Shown here: positions 26,081 to 34,488 of the stretch, piece by piece | Position numbering within the stretch: the first letter of the stretch is position 1 | Layout: each line of letters begins with the position of its first letter | DNA from: JAAEPI01 sp965212145 | GTDB lineage: Bacteria > Bacteroidota > Bacteroidia > Cytophagales > Cyclobacteriaceae | Direction: 5' to 3' | Length of the DNA: 64,000 nucleotides | Assembly: GCA_965212145.1 (NCBI GenBank) | Contig: CBDBUY010000009.1 | Span: 372,001 to 436,000 of the forward strand | The notes under the pieces: model-generated | The model's database searches: none | Seen by the model: only the letters and a program-made list of their open reading frames with translations | What the model was told of the DNA's origin: nothing | Position numbers and translations under genes: made by a program

Positions 26081-27463
26081 ATGAGTCATAAGGTTGAAAG
26101 TATAGGAAAGAAGATACTCGGAGATACGATTACTCCGGTGAGTATTTTTCTAAAAGTCAGGGATCGGTTTGCAAATTCCATCTTGCTGGAAAGCTCAGAT
26201 TATCACGGAAGTGACAACAGTTTGTCGTACATCTGCTGTGATCCGGTCGCGGAATTTGAGGTTAATGGGACGCAAGTGAGCTATACGTTTCCTGATGGTA
26301 AACGTGTCACAAATTCGTCTCAGGATTTAATCCCGCAAGTCAAGGACTATTTAGCTGAATTTGACACCAAGCCTTTGGCACTTCCGTTTATCCATTGTGG
26401 TTTTTTTGGATTCACCAGCTATCAGTCGGTTCGGCATTTTGAAGATGTCAAAATGGAAAACGTGACCGAGGATGTGCCTGACATGCAGTATCGACTTTTT
26501 CGATTCGTGATTGTACTTGATCACTTCCGAAACGAGTGTCATTTGATTCAAAACAAAGTCAATGGAGATTCCGACAGGCTGGATGAGATCGAGCAACTCA
26601 TCACCCAACGAAATTTCGCTTCTTTCCCGTTCAGGCTGGAAGGCGAAGGTATTTCTAATCTGACCGACGAACAATTTATCGAAATGGTGAACAAAGGGAT
26701 TCACCACTGCCACATTGGAGATGTGTTTCAGATTGTGCTTTCGAGAAGATTCGAAAACACATTCAAGGGAGATGAATTTGAAGTGTATCGTCGATTGCGA
26801 TCTATCAACCCTTCTCCGTACGCATTCTACTTTGACCTGGGGGAATTTAAACTCTTCGGTTCTTCGCCTGAAGCACAAATCGTAGTGGAAGACCAAAAAG
26901 CCACGATCCACCCCATTGCCGGAACATTCCGTAGGTCAGGAGATGACGAAAAAGATGCGGTCATTGCCCGCCAGCTGTTAGAGGACCAAAAAGAGAATTC
27001 GGAACACGTGATGCTCGTGGATTTGGCCAGGAATGATCTCAGCAAGTATTGTGACGAGGTGGAAGTGGAACGGTTCAAAGAAGTGCAGTACTTCTCACAT
27101 GTCGTCCATTTGGTGTCAAAGGTGACAGGGAAAATCAAGGAAGGGCAGCATGGACTGGACGTTTTTGCTTCCACGTTTCCTGCAGGTACCCTCTCCGGAG
27201 CGCCAAAAATTAAGGCGATGCAATTGATCGATGAAATCGAGGATTCTCCCAGAGGATATTACGGTGGAGCCATTGGATTCATAAATTTCTCAGGGGACAC
27301 TAACCACGCCATCATGATTCGAACGTTTATGAGCAGGCACAACAAATTGACCTATCAAGCCGGAGCAGGAGTAGTTGCCGAGTCCAGTCCGGAAAGTGAG
27401 AAAGACGAAGTGTTCAATAAATTGGCGGCATTATCTGAGGCGCTTAAACTGGCAGCAAACTGA
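26081..27463 (+). CDS. trpE: Anthranilate synthase component I
   Basis: A 460-aa chorismate-using enzyme that makes anthranilate with glutamine-derived ammonia from TrpG. The feedback-inhibition motif LLES is present at 35-38, and the catalytic C-terminal half carries FQIVLSRRFE, GSSPEAQIV, PIAGTFRR and GTLSGAPKIKAM. With LLES present, tryptophan should inhibit the enzyme. The stop codon's last base is the first base of the trpG ATG. Confidence 0.96.
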   Translation: MSHKVESIGKKILGDTITPVSIFLKVRDRFANSILLESSDYHGSDNSLSYICCDPVAEFEVNGTQVSYTFPDGKRVTNSSQDLIPQVKDYLAEFDTKPLALPFIHCGFFGFTSYQSVRHFEDVKMENVTEDVPDMQYRLFRFVIVLDHFRNECHLIQNKVNGDSDRLDEIEQLITQRNFASFPFRLEGEGISNLTDEQFIEMVNKGIHHCHIGDVFQIVLSRRFENTFKGDEFEVYRRLRSINPSPYAFYFDLGEFKLFGSSPEAQIVVEDQKATIHPIAGTFRRSGDDEKDAVIARQLLEDQKENSEHVMLVDLARNDLSKYCDEVEVERFKEVQYFSHVVHLVSKVTGKIKEGQHGLDVFASTFPAGTLSGAPKIKAMQLIDEIEDSPRGYYGGAIGFINFSGDTNHAIMIRTFMSRHNKLTYQAGAGVVAESSPESEKDEVFNKLAALSEALKLAAN

Positions 27464-28026
27464 TGAAAGTACTGGTACTCGATAATTACGATTCATTCAC
27501 CTACAACCTGGTGCACATTCTCAGGGAGCTCTGCGTGGATCTGGACGTTTTCAGAAATGATCAAATTGGTTTGGATGAGGTGGAAAGCTATGACAAGATT
27601 TTGCTGTCACCGGGACCGGGACTTCCTTCAGAGGGTGGCATCATGCCGGAGCTTCTAAAACGGTATGCAGCTTCAAAATCCATTTTGGGAGTTTGTTTGG
27701 GGCATCAGGCGATTGGGGAGTGTTTTGGAGGAACGTTGTTCAACCTTCCGACGGTTTTTCACGGAATCGTCACGAGTATTCAACTGGAAGGCGATGATCC
27801 CCTTTTTCAGGATTTACCAAACACCTTCAATGTTTGTCGCTATCACTCTTGGGTGATCAACGAGGAGGATTTACCGGCCGATCTGCTGGTCACTTCTCGT
27901 GACGAAAAGGGAACGATCATGTCAGTGAAGCACAAGGAATTGGATGTGCGAGGTGTACAGTTTCACCCAGAGTCTATCATGACGGAACATGGAAAACAAT
28001 TGATGAAGAATTGGATAAATAATTAA
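27463..28026 (+). CDS. trpG: Anthranilate synthase component II (glutamine amidotransferase)
   Basis: A 187-aa class I glutamine amidotransferase that supplies ammonia to TrpE. The nucleophile Cys78 lies in GVCLGHQAIGE and the His/Glu pair in VQFHPESI; the N-terminus VLDNYDSFTYNLVH is typical. It directly follows trpE with a one-base overlap. The same subunit may also serve aminodeoxychorismate synthase, since no separate pabA is seen here. Confidence 0.95.
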   Translation: MKVLVLDNYDSFTYNLVHILRELCVDLDVFRNDQIGLDEVESYDKILLSPGPGLPSEGGIMPELLKRYAASKSILGVCLGHQAIGECFGGTLFNLPTVFHGIVTSIQLEGDDPLFQDLPNTFNVCRYHSWVINEEDLPADLLVTSRDEKGTIMSVKHKELDVRGVQFHPESIMTEHGKQLMKNWINN

Positions 28027-28029
28027 TAA

Positions 28030-28100
28030 GTCATTCTGAACTCGTTTCAGAATCCAGAGACTATATGAGGAATAGATGCTGAAATAAATTCAGCATGACA
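28030..28100. repeat. Palindromic intergenic repeat, copy 1
   Basis: A 71-bp element between trpG and trpD beginning GTCATTCTGAACTCGTTTCA and ending in the near-complement TTCAGCATGACA. It can fold into a long imperfect hairpin. The same element recurs between trpB and trpA. I know similar GTCATTCTGA...GAATGAC repeats as dispersed intergenic elements of Bacteroidota. Confidence 0.8.
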
Positions 28101-28112
28101 ATTTAAGATTAG

Positions 28113-29105
28113 ATGAAGGACATACTAAACAGACTGATCAGACACGAATCTCTGAGTAGAGAAGAAGCAAGGCACGTTCTGAGTGAGATGGCGGCAGGGA
28201 AGTACAACCTGAGCCAAATGGCGTCTTTTTTGACGATTTACCTGATGCGCGCTATTAAGCTGGAGGAACTACAAGGCTTCAGAGACGCCATGCTCGAACT
28301 GTGTGTGAAGGTCGAAGTGGATGATTTTGATGCCATGGATTTGTGTGGAACAGGCGGGGACGCCAAAGACACCTTCAACATTTCCACCCTGTCATCTTTC
28401 GTCGTGGCTGGAGCAGGCCAAAACGTGGTGAAACACGGCAACTACGGAGTGTCCTCAGTCTGCGGATCTTCAAACGTGCTGGAGCACTTCGGCTGTCAGT
28501 TTTCAAATGATCTCGATACCATCAAGAAGAGTTTGGATCAATCGGGCATTTGTTTCCTGCATGCGCCGCTGTTTCACCCGGCCATGAAAAATGTTGGACC
28601 CGTTCGTCGTGAATTAGGTATCAAGACCTTCTTCAACATGCTCGGACCAATGGTCAATCCGGCCTTTCCTCGTAAACAGTTGGTTGGTGTTTTCAGTCTG
28701 GAACTGGCTCGCCTCTATGGGTACATTTATCAAAATACCGACAAGCAGTTCGGAATCGTGCATTCACTGGACGGATACGATGAAGTATCCCTGACCGGAG
28801 ATTTCAAACTCATCGATCACCGGCACGAGAGCATCTTGTCACCCGGTGACCTGGGACTCGAAAAACTCAAGCAAGAACAATTGCATGGCGGGCAGACCGT
28901 GGAGGAATCGGCAAAGATTTTCGAGCAGGTATTGTCAGGGGAAGGAACTCGTCCTCAGGAGCAAGCGATTATAGCCAACTCAGGATTGGCCCTCTCCGTA
29001 GCGGGAAACCTGACCTTTTTAGAAGGAGTGGATAAAGCTGAGCAATCCCTGAAATCAGGATCAGCGCTCAAATCATTCAAAGAATTTATAGAAATAAACA
29101 GTTGA
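28113..29105 (+). CDS. trpD: Anthranilate phosphoribosyltransferase
   Basis: A 330-aa enzyme joining anthranilate to phosphoribosyl pyrophosphate. DLCGTGGD (about 74-81) is the PRPP-binding glycine motif, KHGNYGVSSVCGSSNVLE and the catalytic-site segment FLHAPLFHPAMKNVGPVRRELG follow, and the length is normal. Separated from trpG by the palindromic repeat; its stop overlaps the trpC start by one base. Confidence 0.95.
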   Translation: MKDILNRLIRHESLSREEARHVLSEMAAGKYNLSQMASFLTIYLMRAIKLEELQGFRDAMLELCVKVEVDDFDAMDLCGTGGDAKDTFNISTLSSFVVAGAGQNVVKHGNYGVSSVCGSSNVLEHFGCQFSNDLDTIKKSLDQSGICFLHAPLFHPAMKNVGPVRRELGIKTFFNMLGPMVNPAFPRKQLVGVFSLELARLYGYIYQNTDKQFGIVHSLDGYDEVSLTGDFKLIDHRHESILSPGDLGLEKLKQEQLHGGQTVEESAKIFEQVLSGEGTRPQEQAIIANSGLALSVAGNLTFLEGVDKAEQSLKSGSALKSFKEFIEINS

Positions 29106-29905
29106 TGGACATTCTCGAAGAAATAGTAGCGCACAAGAAGAAGGAGGTTGCCGACCGAAAGGAACTCTACCCGGTGAAGTTGTTGGAGAAGAGTTTGTTC
29201 TTTGATGGCAAACCGGTCTCCATGGTAGATTATATCCGCCGACCAGATAAGGTGGGGATCATTGCTGAATTTAAGCGGCAATCCCCATCAAAAGGGGTGA
29301 TCAATTCCACTTCCAAAGTAGAGAAAACCTCCATCGGTTATATGCAGGCCGGCGCATCCGGTTTATCAGTTCTAACGGATACGAAGTTTTTTGGTGGCAG
29401 GAGTGAGGATTTGATGGAAGCCAGAAAGTTTAATTTCTGCCCGATTCTGCGCAAGGATTTCATCATTGACGAGTACCAGGTGGTAGAGGCCAAGTCGATT
29501 GGCGCAGATGTGATTCTGCTCATCGCTAGCATTCTCACAAAAGACGAAGTGCAGTCACTGAGCAAAGCGGCCAAGGGTCTCGGCATGGAAGTTTTGTTCG
29601 AGGTGCACAATGAGGAAGAGCTGGAGAAAGTTTGTTCGGAAATTGATATCGTTGGTGTCAACAACCGGAACTTGAAAACCTTCAAAACCGATATTCAAAC
29701 TTCGAAGGATTTAGCGAAAAAGATTCCGTCAGACTTTTTGAAAATATCAGAGAGCGGCATTCATGATGCCGAAACCGTGATCGACTTGAAGACACATGGA
29801 TTCGAGGGATTTCTGGTAGGAGAGCGTTTCATGTCCTCAGCTCGGCCGGAGCAGGCGTGCCGTGAGTTCATCAACTCCATCAAACTAAAACAAATCTATC
29901 AATGA
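29105..29905 (+). CDS. trpC: Indole-3-glycerol-phosphate synthase
   Basis: A 266-aa TIM-barrel enzyme closing the indole ring. IIAEFKRQSPSKG holds the catalytic Lys and the family signature; FFGGRSEDL, LRKDFIIDEYQV, GVNNRNLKTF and ISESGI give the barrel landmarks. The ATG at 29105 overlaps the trpD stop as TGATG; an in-frame TTG three bases earlier is less likely. It overlaps trpF by four bases. Confidence 0.95.
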   Translation: MDILEEIVAHKKKEVADRKELYPVKLLEKSLFFDGKPVSMVDYIRRPDKVGIIAEFKRQSPSKGVINSTSKVEKTSIGYMQAGASGLSVLTDTKFFGGRSEDLMEARKFNFCPILRKDFIIDEYQVVEAKSIGADVILLIASILTKDEVQSLSKAAKGLGMEVLFEVHNEEELEKVCSEIDIVGVNNRNLKTFKTDIQTSKDLAKKIPSDFLKISESGIHDAETVIDLKTHGFEGFLVGERFMSSARPEQACREFINSIKLKQIYQ

Positions 29906-30504
29906 AGCTGAAGGTGTGTGGGTTGAAGGATGAGCAAAACATCAAGGAGGTGCTGAAGCAATCGCCGGACTTCATAGGTTTCATTTTCTATGAAAAGTCA
30001 CCTCGGTTTGTGGATGAATTGAAAGCACAATTTGTGCGCTCAATCGACGGGCCAATGAAGGTTGGGGTCTTTGTCAACGCCACCACCGAGCACATTTTTT
30101 CAAGTGTGGAATTCTTCGGGTTGGACATGGTGCAATTGCACGGAGAGGAGTCGGTGGCAAAAGTGCAAGAGCTCAGGAAGAAAGGCATCAGCGTCATCAA
30201 AGTTTTTCGAGTGCTGGATGTGTTGCCTGATGAAATGGATGATTTCATTCCGTATTGTGATTTGTTCCTTTTTGACACCCGCACGCCGAAGTACGGTGGG
30301 AGCGGACAGAAATTTGATTGGAGCATCCTGAAAGGGGTAGATCATCCATTTCTCCTCAGTGGAGGTATTGGGGTGGATGATCTCGAGGAAATTAAGAAAA
30401 TGAATCTAAAGCATCTGGTGGGGCTGGATGTGAACAGCAAAGTGGAGGTGAGGCCGGGCTTAAAGGACATTAAAAAAGTGAAAGGTATAAAGGCATTGAT
30501 ATGA
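29902..30504 (+). CDS. trpF: Phosphoribosylanthranilate isomerase
   Basis: A 200-aa TIM-barrel isomerase. LKVCGLKDEQNI has the catalytic Cys, FIFYEKSPRFV and the second catalytic Asp region LFLFDTRTPKYGGSG follow, and GGIGVDDLEEI is the phosphate-binding loop. It is separate from trpC here, unlike the enterobacterial fusion. It overlaps both neighbours by four bases. Confidence 0.94.
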   Translation: MKLKVCGLKDEQNIKEVLKQSPDFIGFIFYEKSPRFVDELKAQFVRSIDGPMKVGVFVNATTEHIFSSVEFFGLDMVQLHGEESVAKVQELRKKGISVIKVFRVLDVLPDEMDDFIPYCDLFLFDTRTPKYGGSGQKFDWSILKGVDHPFLLSGGIGVDDLEEIKKMNLKHLVGLDVNSKVEVRPGLKDIKKVKGIKALI

Positions 30505-31691
30505 AGAAATTTCAGCCAACAGAGAAAGGGTATTACGGAAAATTTGGAGGAGCTTTTGTGCCGGAGATGCTTTATGCCAATGTTTCCGAACTGCAGGAAA
30601 ACTATCTGCAGATTTTGGAATCCGAGAGTTTTCAAACGGAATTCAGAAACTTACTGAAAGATTATGTCGGGAGACCCACGCCTTTGTTTTTTGCCCCGTC
30701 TCTGTCCAAAAAATACGAAACTAAAATTTACCTGAAGCGGGAGGATTTGTGCCACACCGGCGCGCATAAAGTGAACAACACCATTGGGCAAATTCTGATG
30801 GCCAAAGCACTGAACAAGCAAAACATCATTGCTGAGACAGGTGCCGGGCAACACGGCGTAGCAACAGCCACCGTTTGTGCGCTTATGGGAATGCAATGTA
30901 TTGTCTACATGGGCGAGAAGGATATGGCTCGTCAGCGACCCAATGTGGAGCGCATGAAGATGCTGGGTGCAGAAATTCGTCCGGCCATGTCGGGGAGTAA
31001 GACGCTGAAGGATGCTACTAATGAGGCCATTCGTCATTGGATCAATCACCCTAAAGACACGCATTATATTATCGGATCTGTGGTAGGCCCCCATCCTTAC
31101 CCGGACATGGTCGCCAGGTTCCAGTCGGTGATCAGCGAGGAAATCATGGATCAGCTGCAGGAGAAAGAAGGTCGGAATGCACCGGATTACGTCATCGCCT
31201 GTGTGGGAGGTGGCAGCAATGCTGCAGGCGCCTTTTACCATTTTCTGGACGATGAATCGGTAAAATTGGTGGCCGTGGAGGCTGCAGGCTTGGGTGTGCA
31301 ATCGGGGGAATCGGCAGCTACAACTGCACTCGGAACGGATGGTGTATTACACGGGAGCCGAACATTGCTCATGCAAACGGCGGACGGTCAAGTGGTGGAA
31401 CCGCACTCCATTTCAGCCGGGTTGGATTACCCGGGCATTGGACCGCTCCACGCGCACCTCTTTGAATCCGGCCGTGGCATCTTTAAGTATGTAACAGACA
31501 AGGATGCCATGCAGGCGGGATTTGAGCTAAGCAAAATGGAAGGAATTATCCCGGCCATAGAGACGGCTCACGCGTTTGCCGCACTGGATCAAATGGAATT
31601 TGCCGCTAATGACGTGGTGGTGATTAACCTGTCCGGCCGTGGCGATAAGGATTTGGAAACGTACATCAAATGGAGGGATGCACAGGCTTAG
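30501..31691 (+). CDS. trpB: Tryptophan synthase beta subunit
   Basis: A 396-aa PLP enzyme condensing indole with serine. Lys90 in GAHKVNN binds PLP, ETGAGQHGVATAT and the phosphate loop GGGSNAAGAF are intact, and the length matches TrpB1, the form that works with TrpA. The gene overlaps trpF by four bases; a 90-bp gap with the second palindromic repeat separates it from trpA. Confidence 0.97.
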   Translation: MKKFQPTEKGYYGKFGGAFVPEMLYANVSELQENYLQILESESFQTEFRNLLKDYVGRPTPLFFAPSLSKKYETKIYLKREDLCHTGAHKVNNTIGQILMAKALNKQNIIAETGAGQHGVATATVCALMGMQCIVYMGEKDMARQRPNVERMKMLGAEIRPAMSGSKTLKDATNEAIRHWINHPKDTHYIIGSVVGPHPYPDMVARFQSVISEEIMDQLQEKEGRNAPDYVIACVGGGSNAAGAFYHFLDDESVKLVAVEAAGLGVQSGESAATTALGTDGVLHGSRTLLMQTADGQVVEPHSISAGLDYPGIGPLHAHLFESGRGIFKYVTDKDAMQAGFELSKMEGIIPAIETAHAFAALDQMEFAANDVVVINLSGRGDKDLETYIKWRDAQA

Positions 31692-31717
31692 AATGATTTT
31701 AAAACCTAAACACCATA

Positions 31718-31779
31718 GTCATTCTGAACTTGTTTCAGAATCTATACCCAATAGATTCCGAAATAAATTCGGAATGACA
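31718..31779. repeat. Palindromic intergenic repeat, copy 2
   Basis: A 62-bp element between trpB and trpA, GTCATTCTGAACTTGTTTCA at one end and TTCGGAATGACA at the other. The arms are nearly complementary. It is the better palindrome of the two copies found in this operon and ends 2 bp before the trpA ATG. Confidence 0.8.
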
Positions 31780-31781
31780 AT

Positions 31782-32558
31782 ATGCATATGAGCAGAATCA
31801 AACAAACATTCGAACAGGCCATAGGGCCGCTACTGAACGTGTACTTCACAGCGGGTTATCCAAAACTGGAGAGTACCATTCCCACGCTCAAAGCGCTGCA
31901 GGAAGGTGGAGTGGACCTGATAGAACTGGGCATGCCCTATTCGGACCCATTGGCTGACGGAGAAACCATTCAGGAGAGCTCGTCCGTCGCGTTGAAAAAC
32001 GGGATGTCCATCGACAAATTATTCAGCCAACTCGAAGATGCCACAGCCGATCTCAACGTACCGGTTCTGTTGATGGGCTACCTGAATCCCATCATGCAGT
32101 TCGGTGCAGAGAAGTTTTGCCAAAAATGTCAGCAAGTGGGCGTGGATGGACTCATCATCCCGGACTTGCCGATGGAGCTTTTTGACGCTGAGTTTGGATC
32201 GCTGTTTAAGAAATATGAGTTGGACTTTGTTTTCCTGATCACACCCGAAACACCCGAAGCGCGCATTCAGGAAATCGATCAGCGAACGACCGGATTTATT
32301 TATATGGTTTCTTCGTCCTCCACCACAGGGAAAACAAGTGGCTTGTCTCCGGAACAACTGGCTTACTTCGAGCGGATCCAACAAATGAAGCTGAAAAACC
32401 CGCGCATGATTGGATTCGGGATTTCGGATGCTGAGAGTTTCCGACAAGCTACCCAATTCGCTGAGGGAGCCATCATCGGGAGCGCTTTTATCAAACAACT
32501 AGGCAAGGACGCCTCAGCGGAGGCCATCAAACAATTTGTAAAAAACATCAAGTCATGA
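31782..32558 (+). CDS. trpA: Tryptophan synthase alpha subunit
   Basis: A 258-aa TIM-barrel subunit that releases indole from indole-3-glycerol phosphate. The catalytic Glu48 lies in LIELGMPYSDPLADG, with Asp55 in YSDP; FVFLITPETP and GFGISDAES are typical. Two start codons are possible (31782 and 31788); both follow the repeat directly. It overlaps the DAHP synthase gene by four bases. Confidence 0.95.
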   Translation: MHMSRIKQTFEQAIGPLLNVYFTAGYPKLESTIPTLKALQEGGVDLIELGMPYSDPLADGETIQESSSVALKNGMSIDKLFSQLEDATADLNVPVLLMGYLNPIMQFGAEKFCQKCQQVGVDGLIIPDLPMELFDAEFGSLFKKYELDFVFLITPETPEARIQEIDQRTTGFIYMVSSSSTTGKTSGLSPEQLAYFERIQQMKLKNPRMIGFGISDAESFRQATQFAEGAIIGSAFIKQLGKDASAEAIKQFVKNIKS

Positions 32559-33556
32559 TCATTCAATTTGACCAAAACGCCACGACAGACACCAAGGACC
32601 AGGTGGTGAATAAACTCACCGATCTGAAATACAAAACCATGCTGGTGAAAACGCAGAAAGGCGAATACCTCGTGGGCGTGGGCAAGGGGCAGTTTGATAT
32701 CCGGCAGGTGGGGCACATGGCCGGGATCAAGGACATTCACATTGTCTCGGACGATTACAAGCTGGTATCAAGCAAATGGAAGGTTGGTCAAACACAAATT
32801 GACTTGGGGGACGATGTGAAAATTGGGGCAGGGGAGTTTGCGATCATGGCCGGGCCTTGTAGCATCGAAGGAGAGGAAAACATTGCCGAGACGATCGCGC
32901 ACCTGAAGGCCAACAATGTCAAGATCATGCGTGGAGGGGTGTTCAAACCCCGAAGTTCACCCTATGCGTTTCGTGGGTTGGGAATCGACGGGTTGAAACT
33001 ATGGCACGAACAAACTCAGGCGGCCGGCCTGAAGATCATCACTGAGGTGATGCAAGTCTCACAGATTGAGGAAATGCTGCCTTACGTGGACATCTTCCAG
33101 GTGGGAGCCAGAAACACCCAGAATTTCAACCTGCTGGATGAACTTGGTAAAGTGGACAAGCCCGTGATGATCAAGCGGGGTATTTCCGGGTCCATTGACG
33201 AATTGCTGCAAAGTGCGGAGTACGTGTTCTCCGGAGGAAACGAGAAAATCCTCTTGTGTGAACGCGGCATCCGAACGTTCGAGAAAGCCACCCGAAACAC
33301 CTTCGACATCAACGCCATTCCGATCCTGAAAGAGAAGTCTCACCTGCCGGTAATTGCCGACTCTTCACATGGGATTGGATTAAGGGAGTTTGTGGAGCCG
33401 GTCACGCTGGCCGCCACAGTGGCAGGAGCTGACGGTGTGATTGTGGAAGTGCACAAGAAACCGGAGAAAGCCTTTTCTGACGGTCAGCAAACGTTGGACT
33501 TTGACGAGTCCAAGCGACTGATTGAGAAACTGAGGAGGTTGAGGGAGGTGGTGTAG
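32555..33556 (+). CDS. aroF: 3-deoxy-7-phosphoheptulonate (DAHP) synthase
   Basis: A 333-aa enzyme for the first step of the shikimate pathway. Residues 1-75 form a ferredoxin/ACT-like regulatory domain like that of Thermotoga DAHP synthase; the catalytic barrel follows with the metal-binding Cys in AGPCSIE, then GGVFKPRSSPYAFRG, QVGARNTQNF and DSSHGIGLRE. Its position overlapping trpA means tryptophan-regulated transcription also feeds chorismate supply. The regulatory domain suggests feedback by an aromatic amino acid, which one is unknown. Confidence 0.92.
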   Translation: MIIQFDQNATTDTKDQVVNKLTDLKYKTMLVKTQKGEYLVGVGKGQFDIRQVGHMAGIKDIHIVSDDYKLVSSKWKVGQTQIDLGDDVKIGAGEFAIMAGPCSIEGEENIAETIAHLKANNVKIMRGGVFKPRSSPYAFRGLGIDGLKLWHEQTQAAGLKIITEVMQVSQIEEMLPYVDIFQVGARNTQNFNLLDELGKVDKPVMIKRGISGSIDELLQSAEYVFSGGNEKILLCERGIRTFEKATRNTFDINAIPILKEKSHLPVIADSSHGIGLREFVEPVTLAATVAGADGVIVEVHKKPEKAFSDGQQTLDFDESKRLIEKLRRLREVV

Positions 33557-33635
33557 TAACATTTAGACATGGCCAGGCCGTCTCACGGTAGTGTGGTTTT
33601 CTTCCTTGCCACTTTTGCCATGGTCCACGAATCAC

Positions 33636-34397
33636 CTAATAGCATCTTTGTAATTCCGATTCAATATGTGCTGAAAAATTGAATTCCCGTGATTCACGAA
33701 CCACCTCGCCAATGATGATGATTGCCGGTGATCCAAGTTCCTGCTTTTCTACTAGATATTCAATTTCGTTTAGGGTTCCGAAAATCTTTTTTTCCTTTTT
33801 GGTACTCCCATTTTGGATGATCGCAATGGGCTCTTCAATACCCCTTGAGGCAGCAAATAATGTTACGATTTTAGCAAGATTCTTCATCCCCATTAATACA
33901 ACCACTGTTGCCGACGATTTAGCAGCCAATTCAATATCAGAGGAAATGCCCTCGGAGAGAATGGTTCCCGTCACTACCCAAAAACTTTCGTTGATACCTC
34001 TTTTAGTGAGAGGAATATGAGATAAAGCAGGTACGGCTGCTGAACTGCTAATTCCTGGAATGACTTCAACTTCAATGCCATGCGATTGGGCATGTTCTAA
34101 TTCCTCATGCCCCCTGCCAAACACAAAAGGATCACCGCCTTTTAGTCGCACCACATGATCGAATTTCCTTGCATATGCCACCAGCATGTCGTTTATAAGG
34201 ACTTGCTGAAATGCATGGATGCCTGGCTTTTTACCTACATAAACCAACTCACAATGATCCTGACAGTGTTGCAGCAGTTCCTTGTTGACCAAAGCATCAT
34301 ACAGGACAACATCTGCTTTCTCGAGGGATTTAAGGCCTTTCACTGAAATTAAATCCGGATCACCGGGTCCTGCCCCAACTAAGTATACTTTACCCAT
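33636..34397 (-). CDS. cobA: Uroporphyrinogen-III C-methyltransferase (SUMT)
   Basis: A 253-aa SAM-dependent methyltransferase making precorrin-2, the precursor of siroheme. VYLVGAGPGDPDLISVKG at the N-terminus, VRLKGGDPFVFGRG, VIPGISSSAAVPA and PLTKRG are the SUMT motifs. It lacks the CysG oxidase/chelatase domain, so another gene must finish siroheme. It is divergent from nirB, whose product needs siroheme, and the shared upstream region holds TACGTA motifs, so the two are probably co-regulated. Confidence 0.93.
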   Translation of the reverse strand: MGKVYLVGAGPGDPDLISVKGLKSLEKADVVLYDALVNKELLQHCQDHCELVYVGKKPGIHAFQQVLINDMLVAYARKFDHVVRLKGGDPFVFGRGHEELEHAQSHGIEVEVIPGISSSAAVPALSHIPLTKRGINESFWVVTGTILSEGISSDIELAAKSSATVVVLMGMKNLAKIVTLFAASRGIEEPIAIIQNGSTKKEKKIFGTLNEIEYLVEKQELGSPAIIIIGEVVRESREFNFSAHIESELQRCY

Positions 34398-34421
34398 TTC
34401 AAATTCAAATTTTCGTAAAAA

Positions 34422-34459
34422 TACGTATAATTATTTTTTTACGTAAGTAAACTACGTAA
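34422..34459. promoter_or_regulatory. TACGTA motif cluster upstream of nirB and cobA
   Basis: Three TACGTA cores (34422-34427, 34440-34445, 34453-34458), the second as the palindrome TTACGTAA, lie between the divergent cobA and nirB genes. A degenerate fourth (TTTACGCA) follows. The same core occurs before the sensor kinase, porin and narK genes. Confidence 0.6.
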
Positions 34460-34488
34460 TTTTACGCATACAATGAAAAAGGAGTAAC

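Noticed and set aside
26351..26911. A 186-codon frame antisense to trpE
   Set aside because: No start context or domain, and it is fully explained by the trpE coding pattern.
30651..31301. A 216-codon frame antisense to trpB
   Set aside because: Rich in His, Cys and Arg as expected for the complement of trpB codons, with no recognisable domain.
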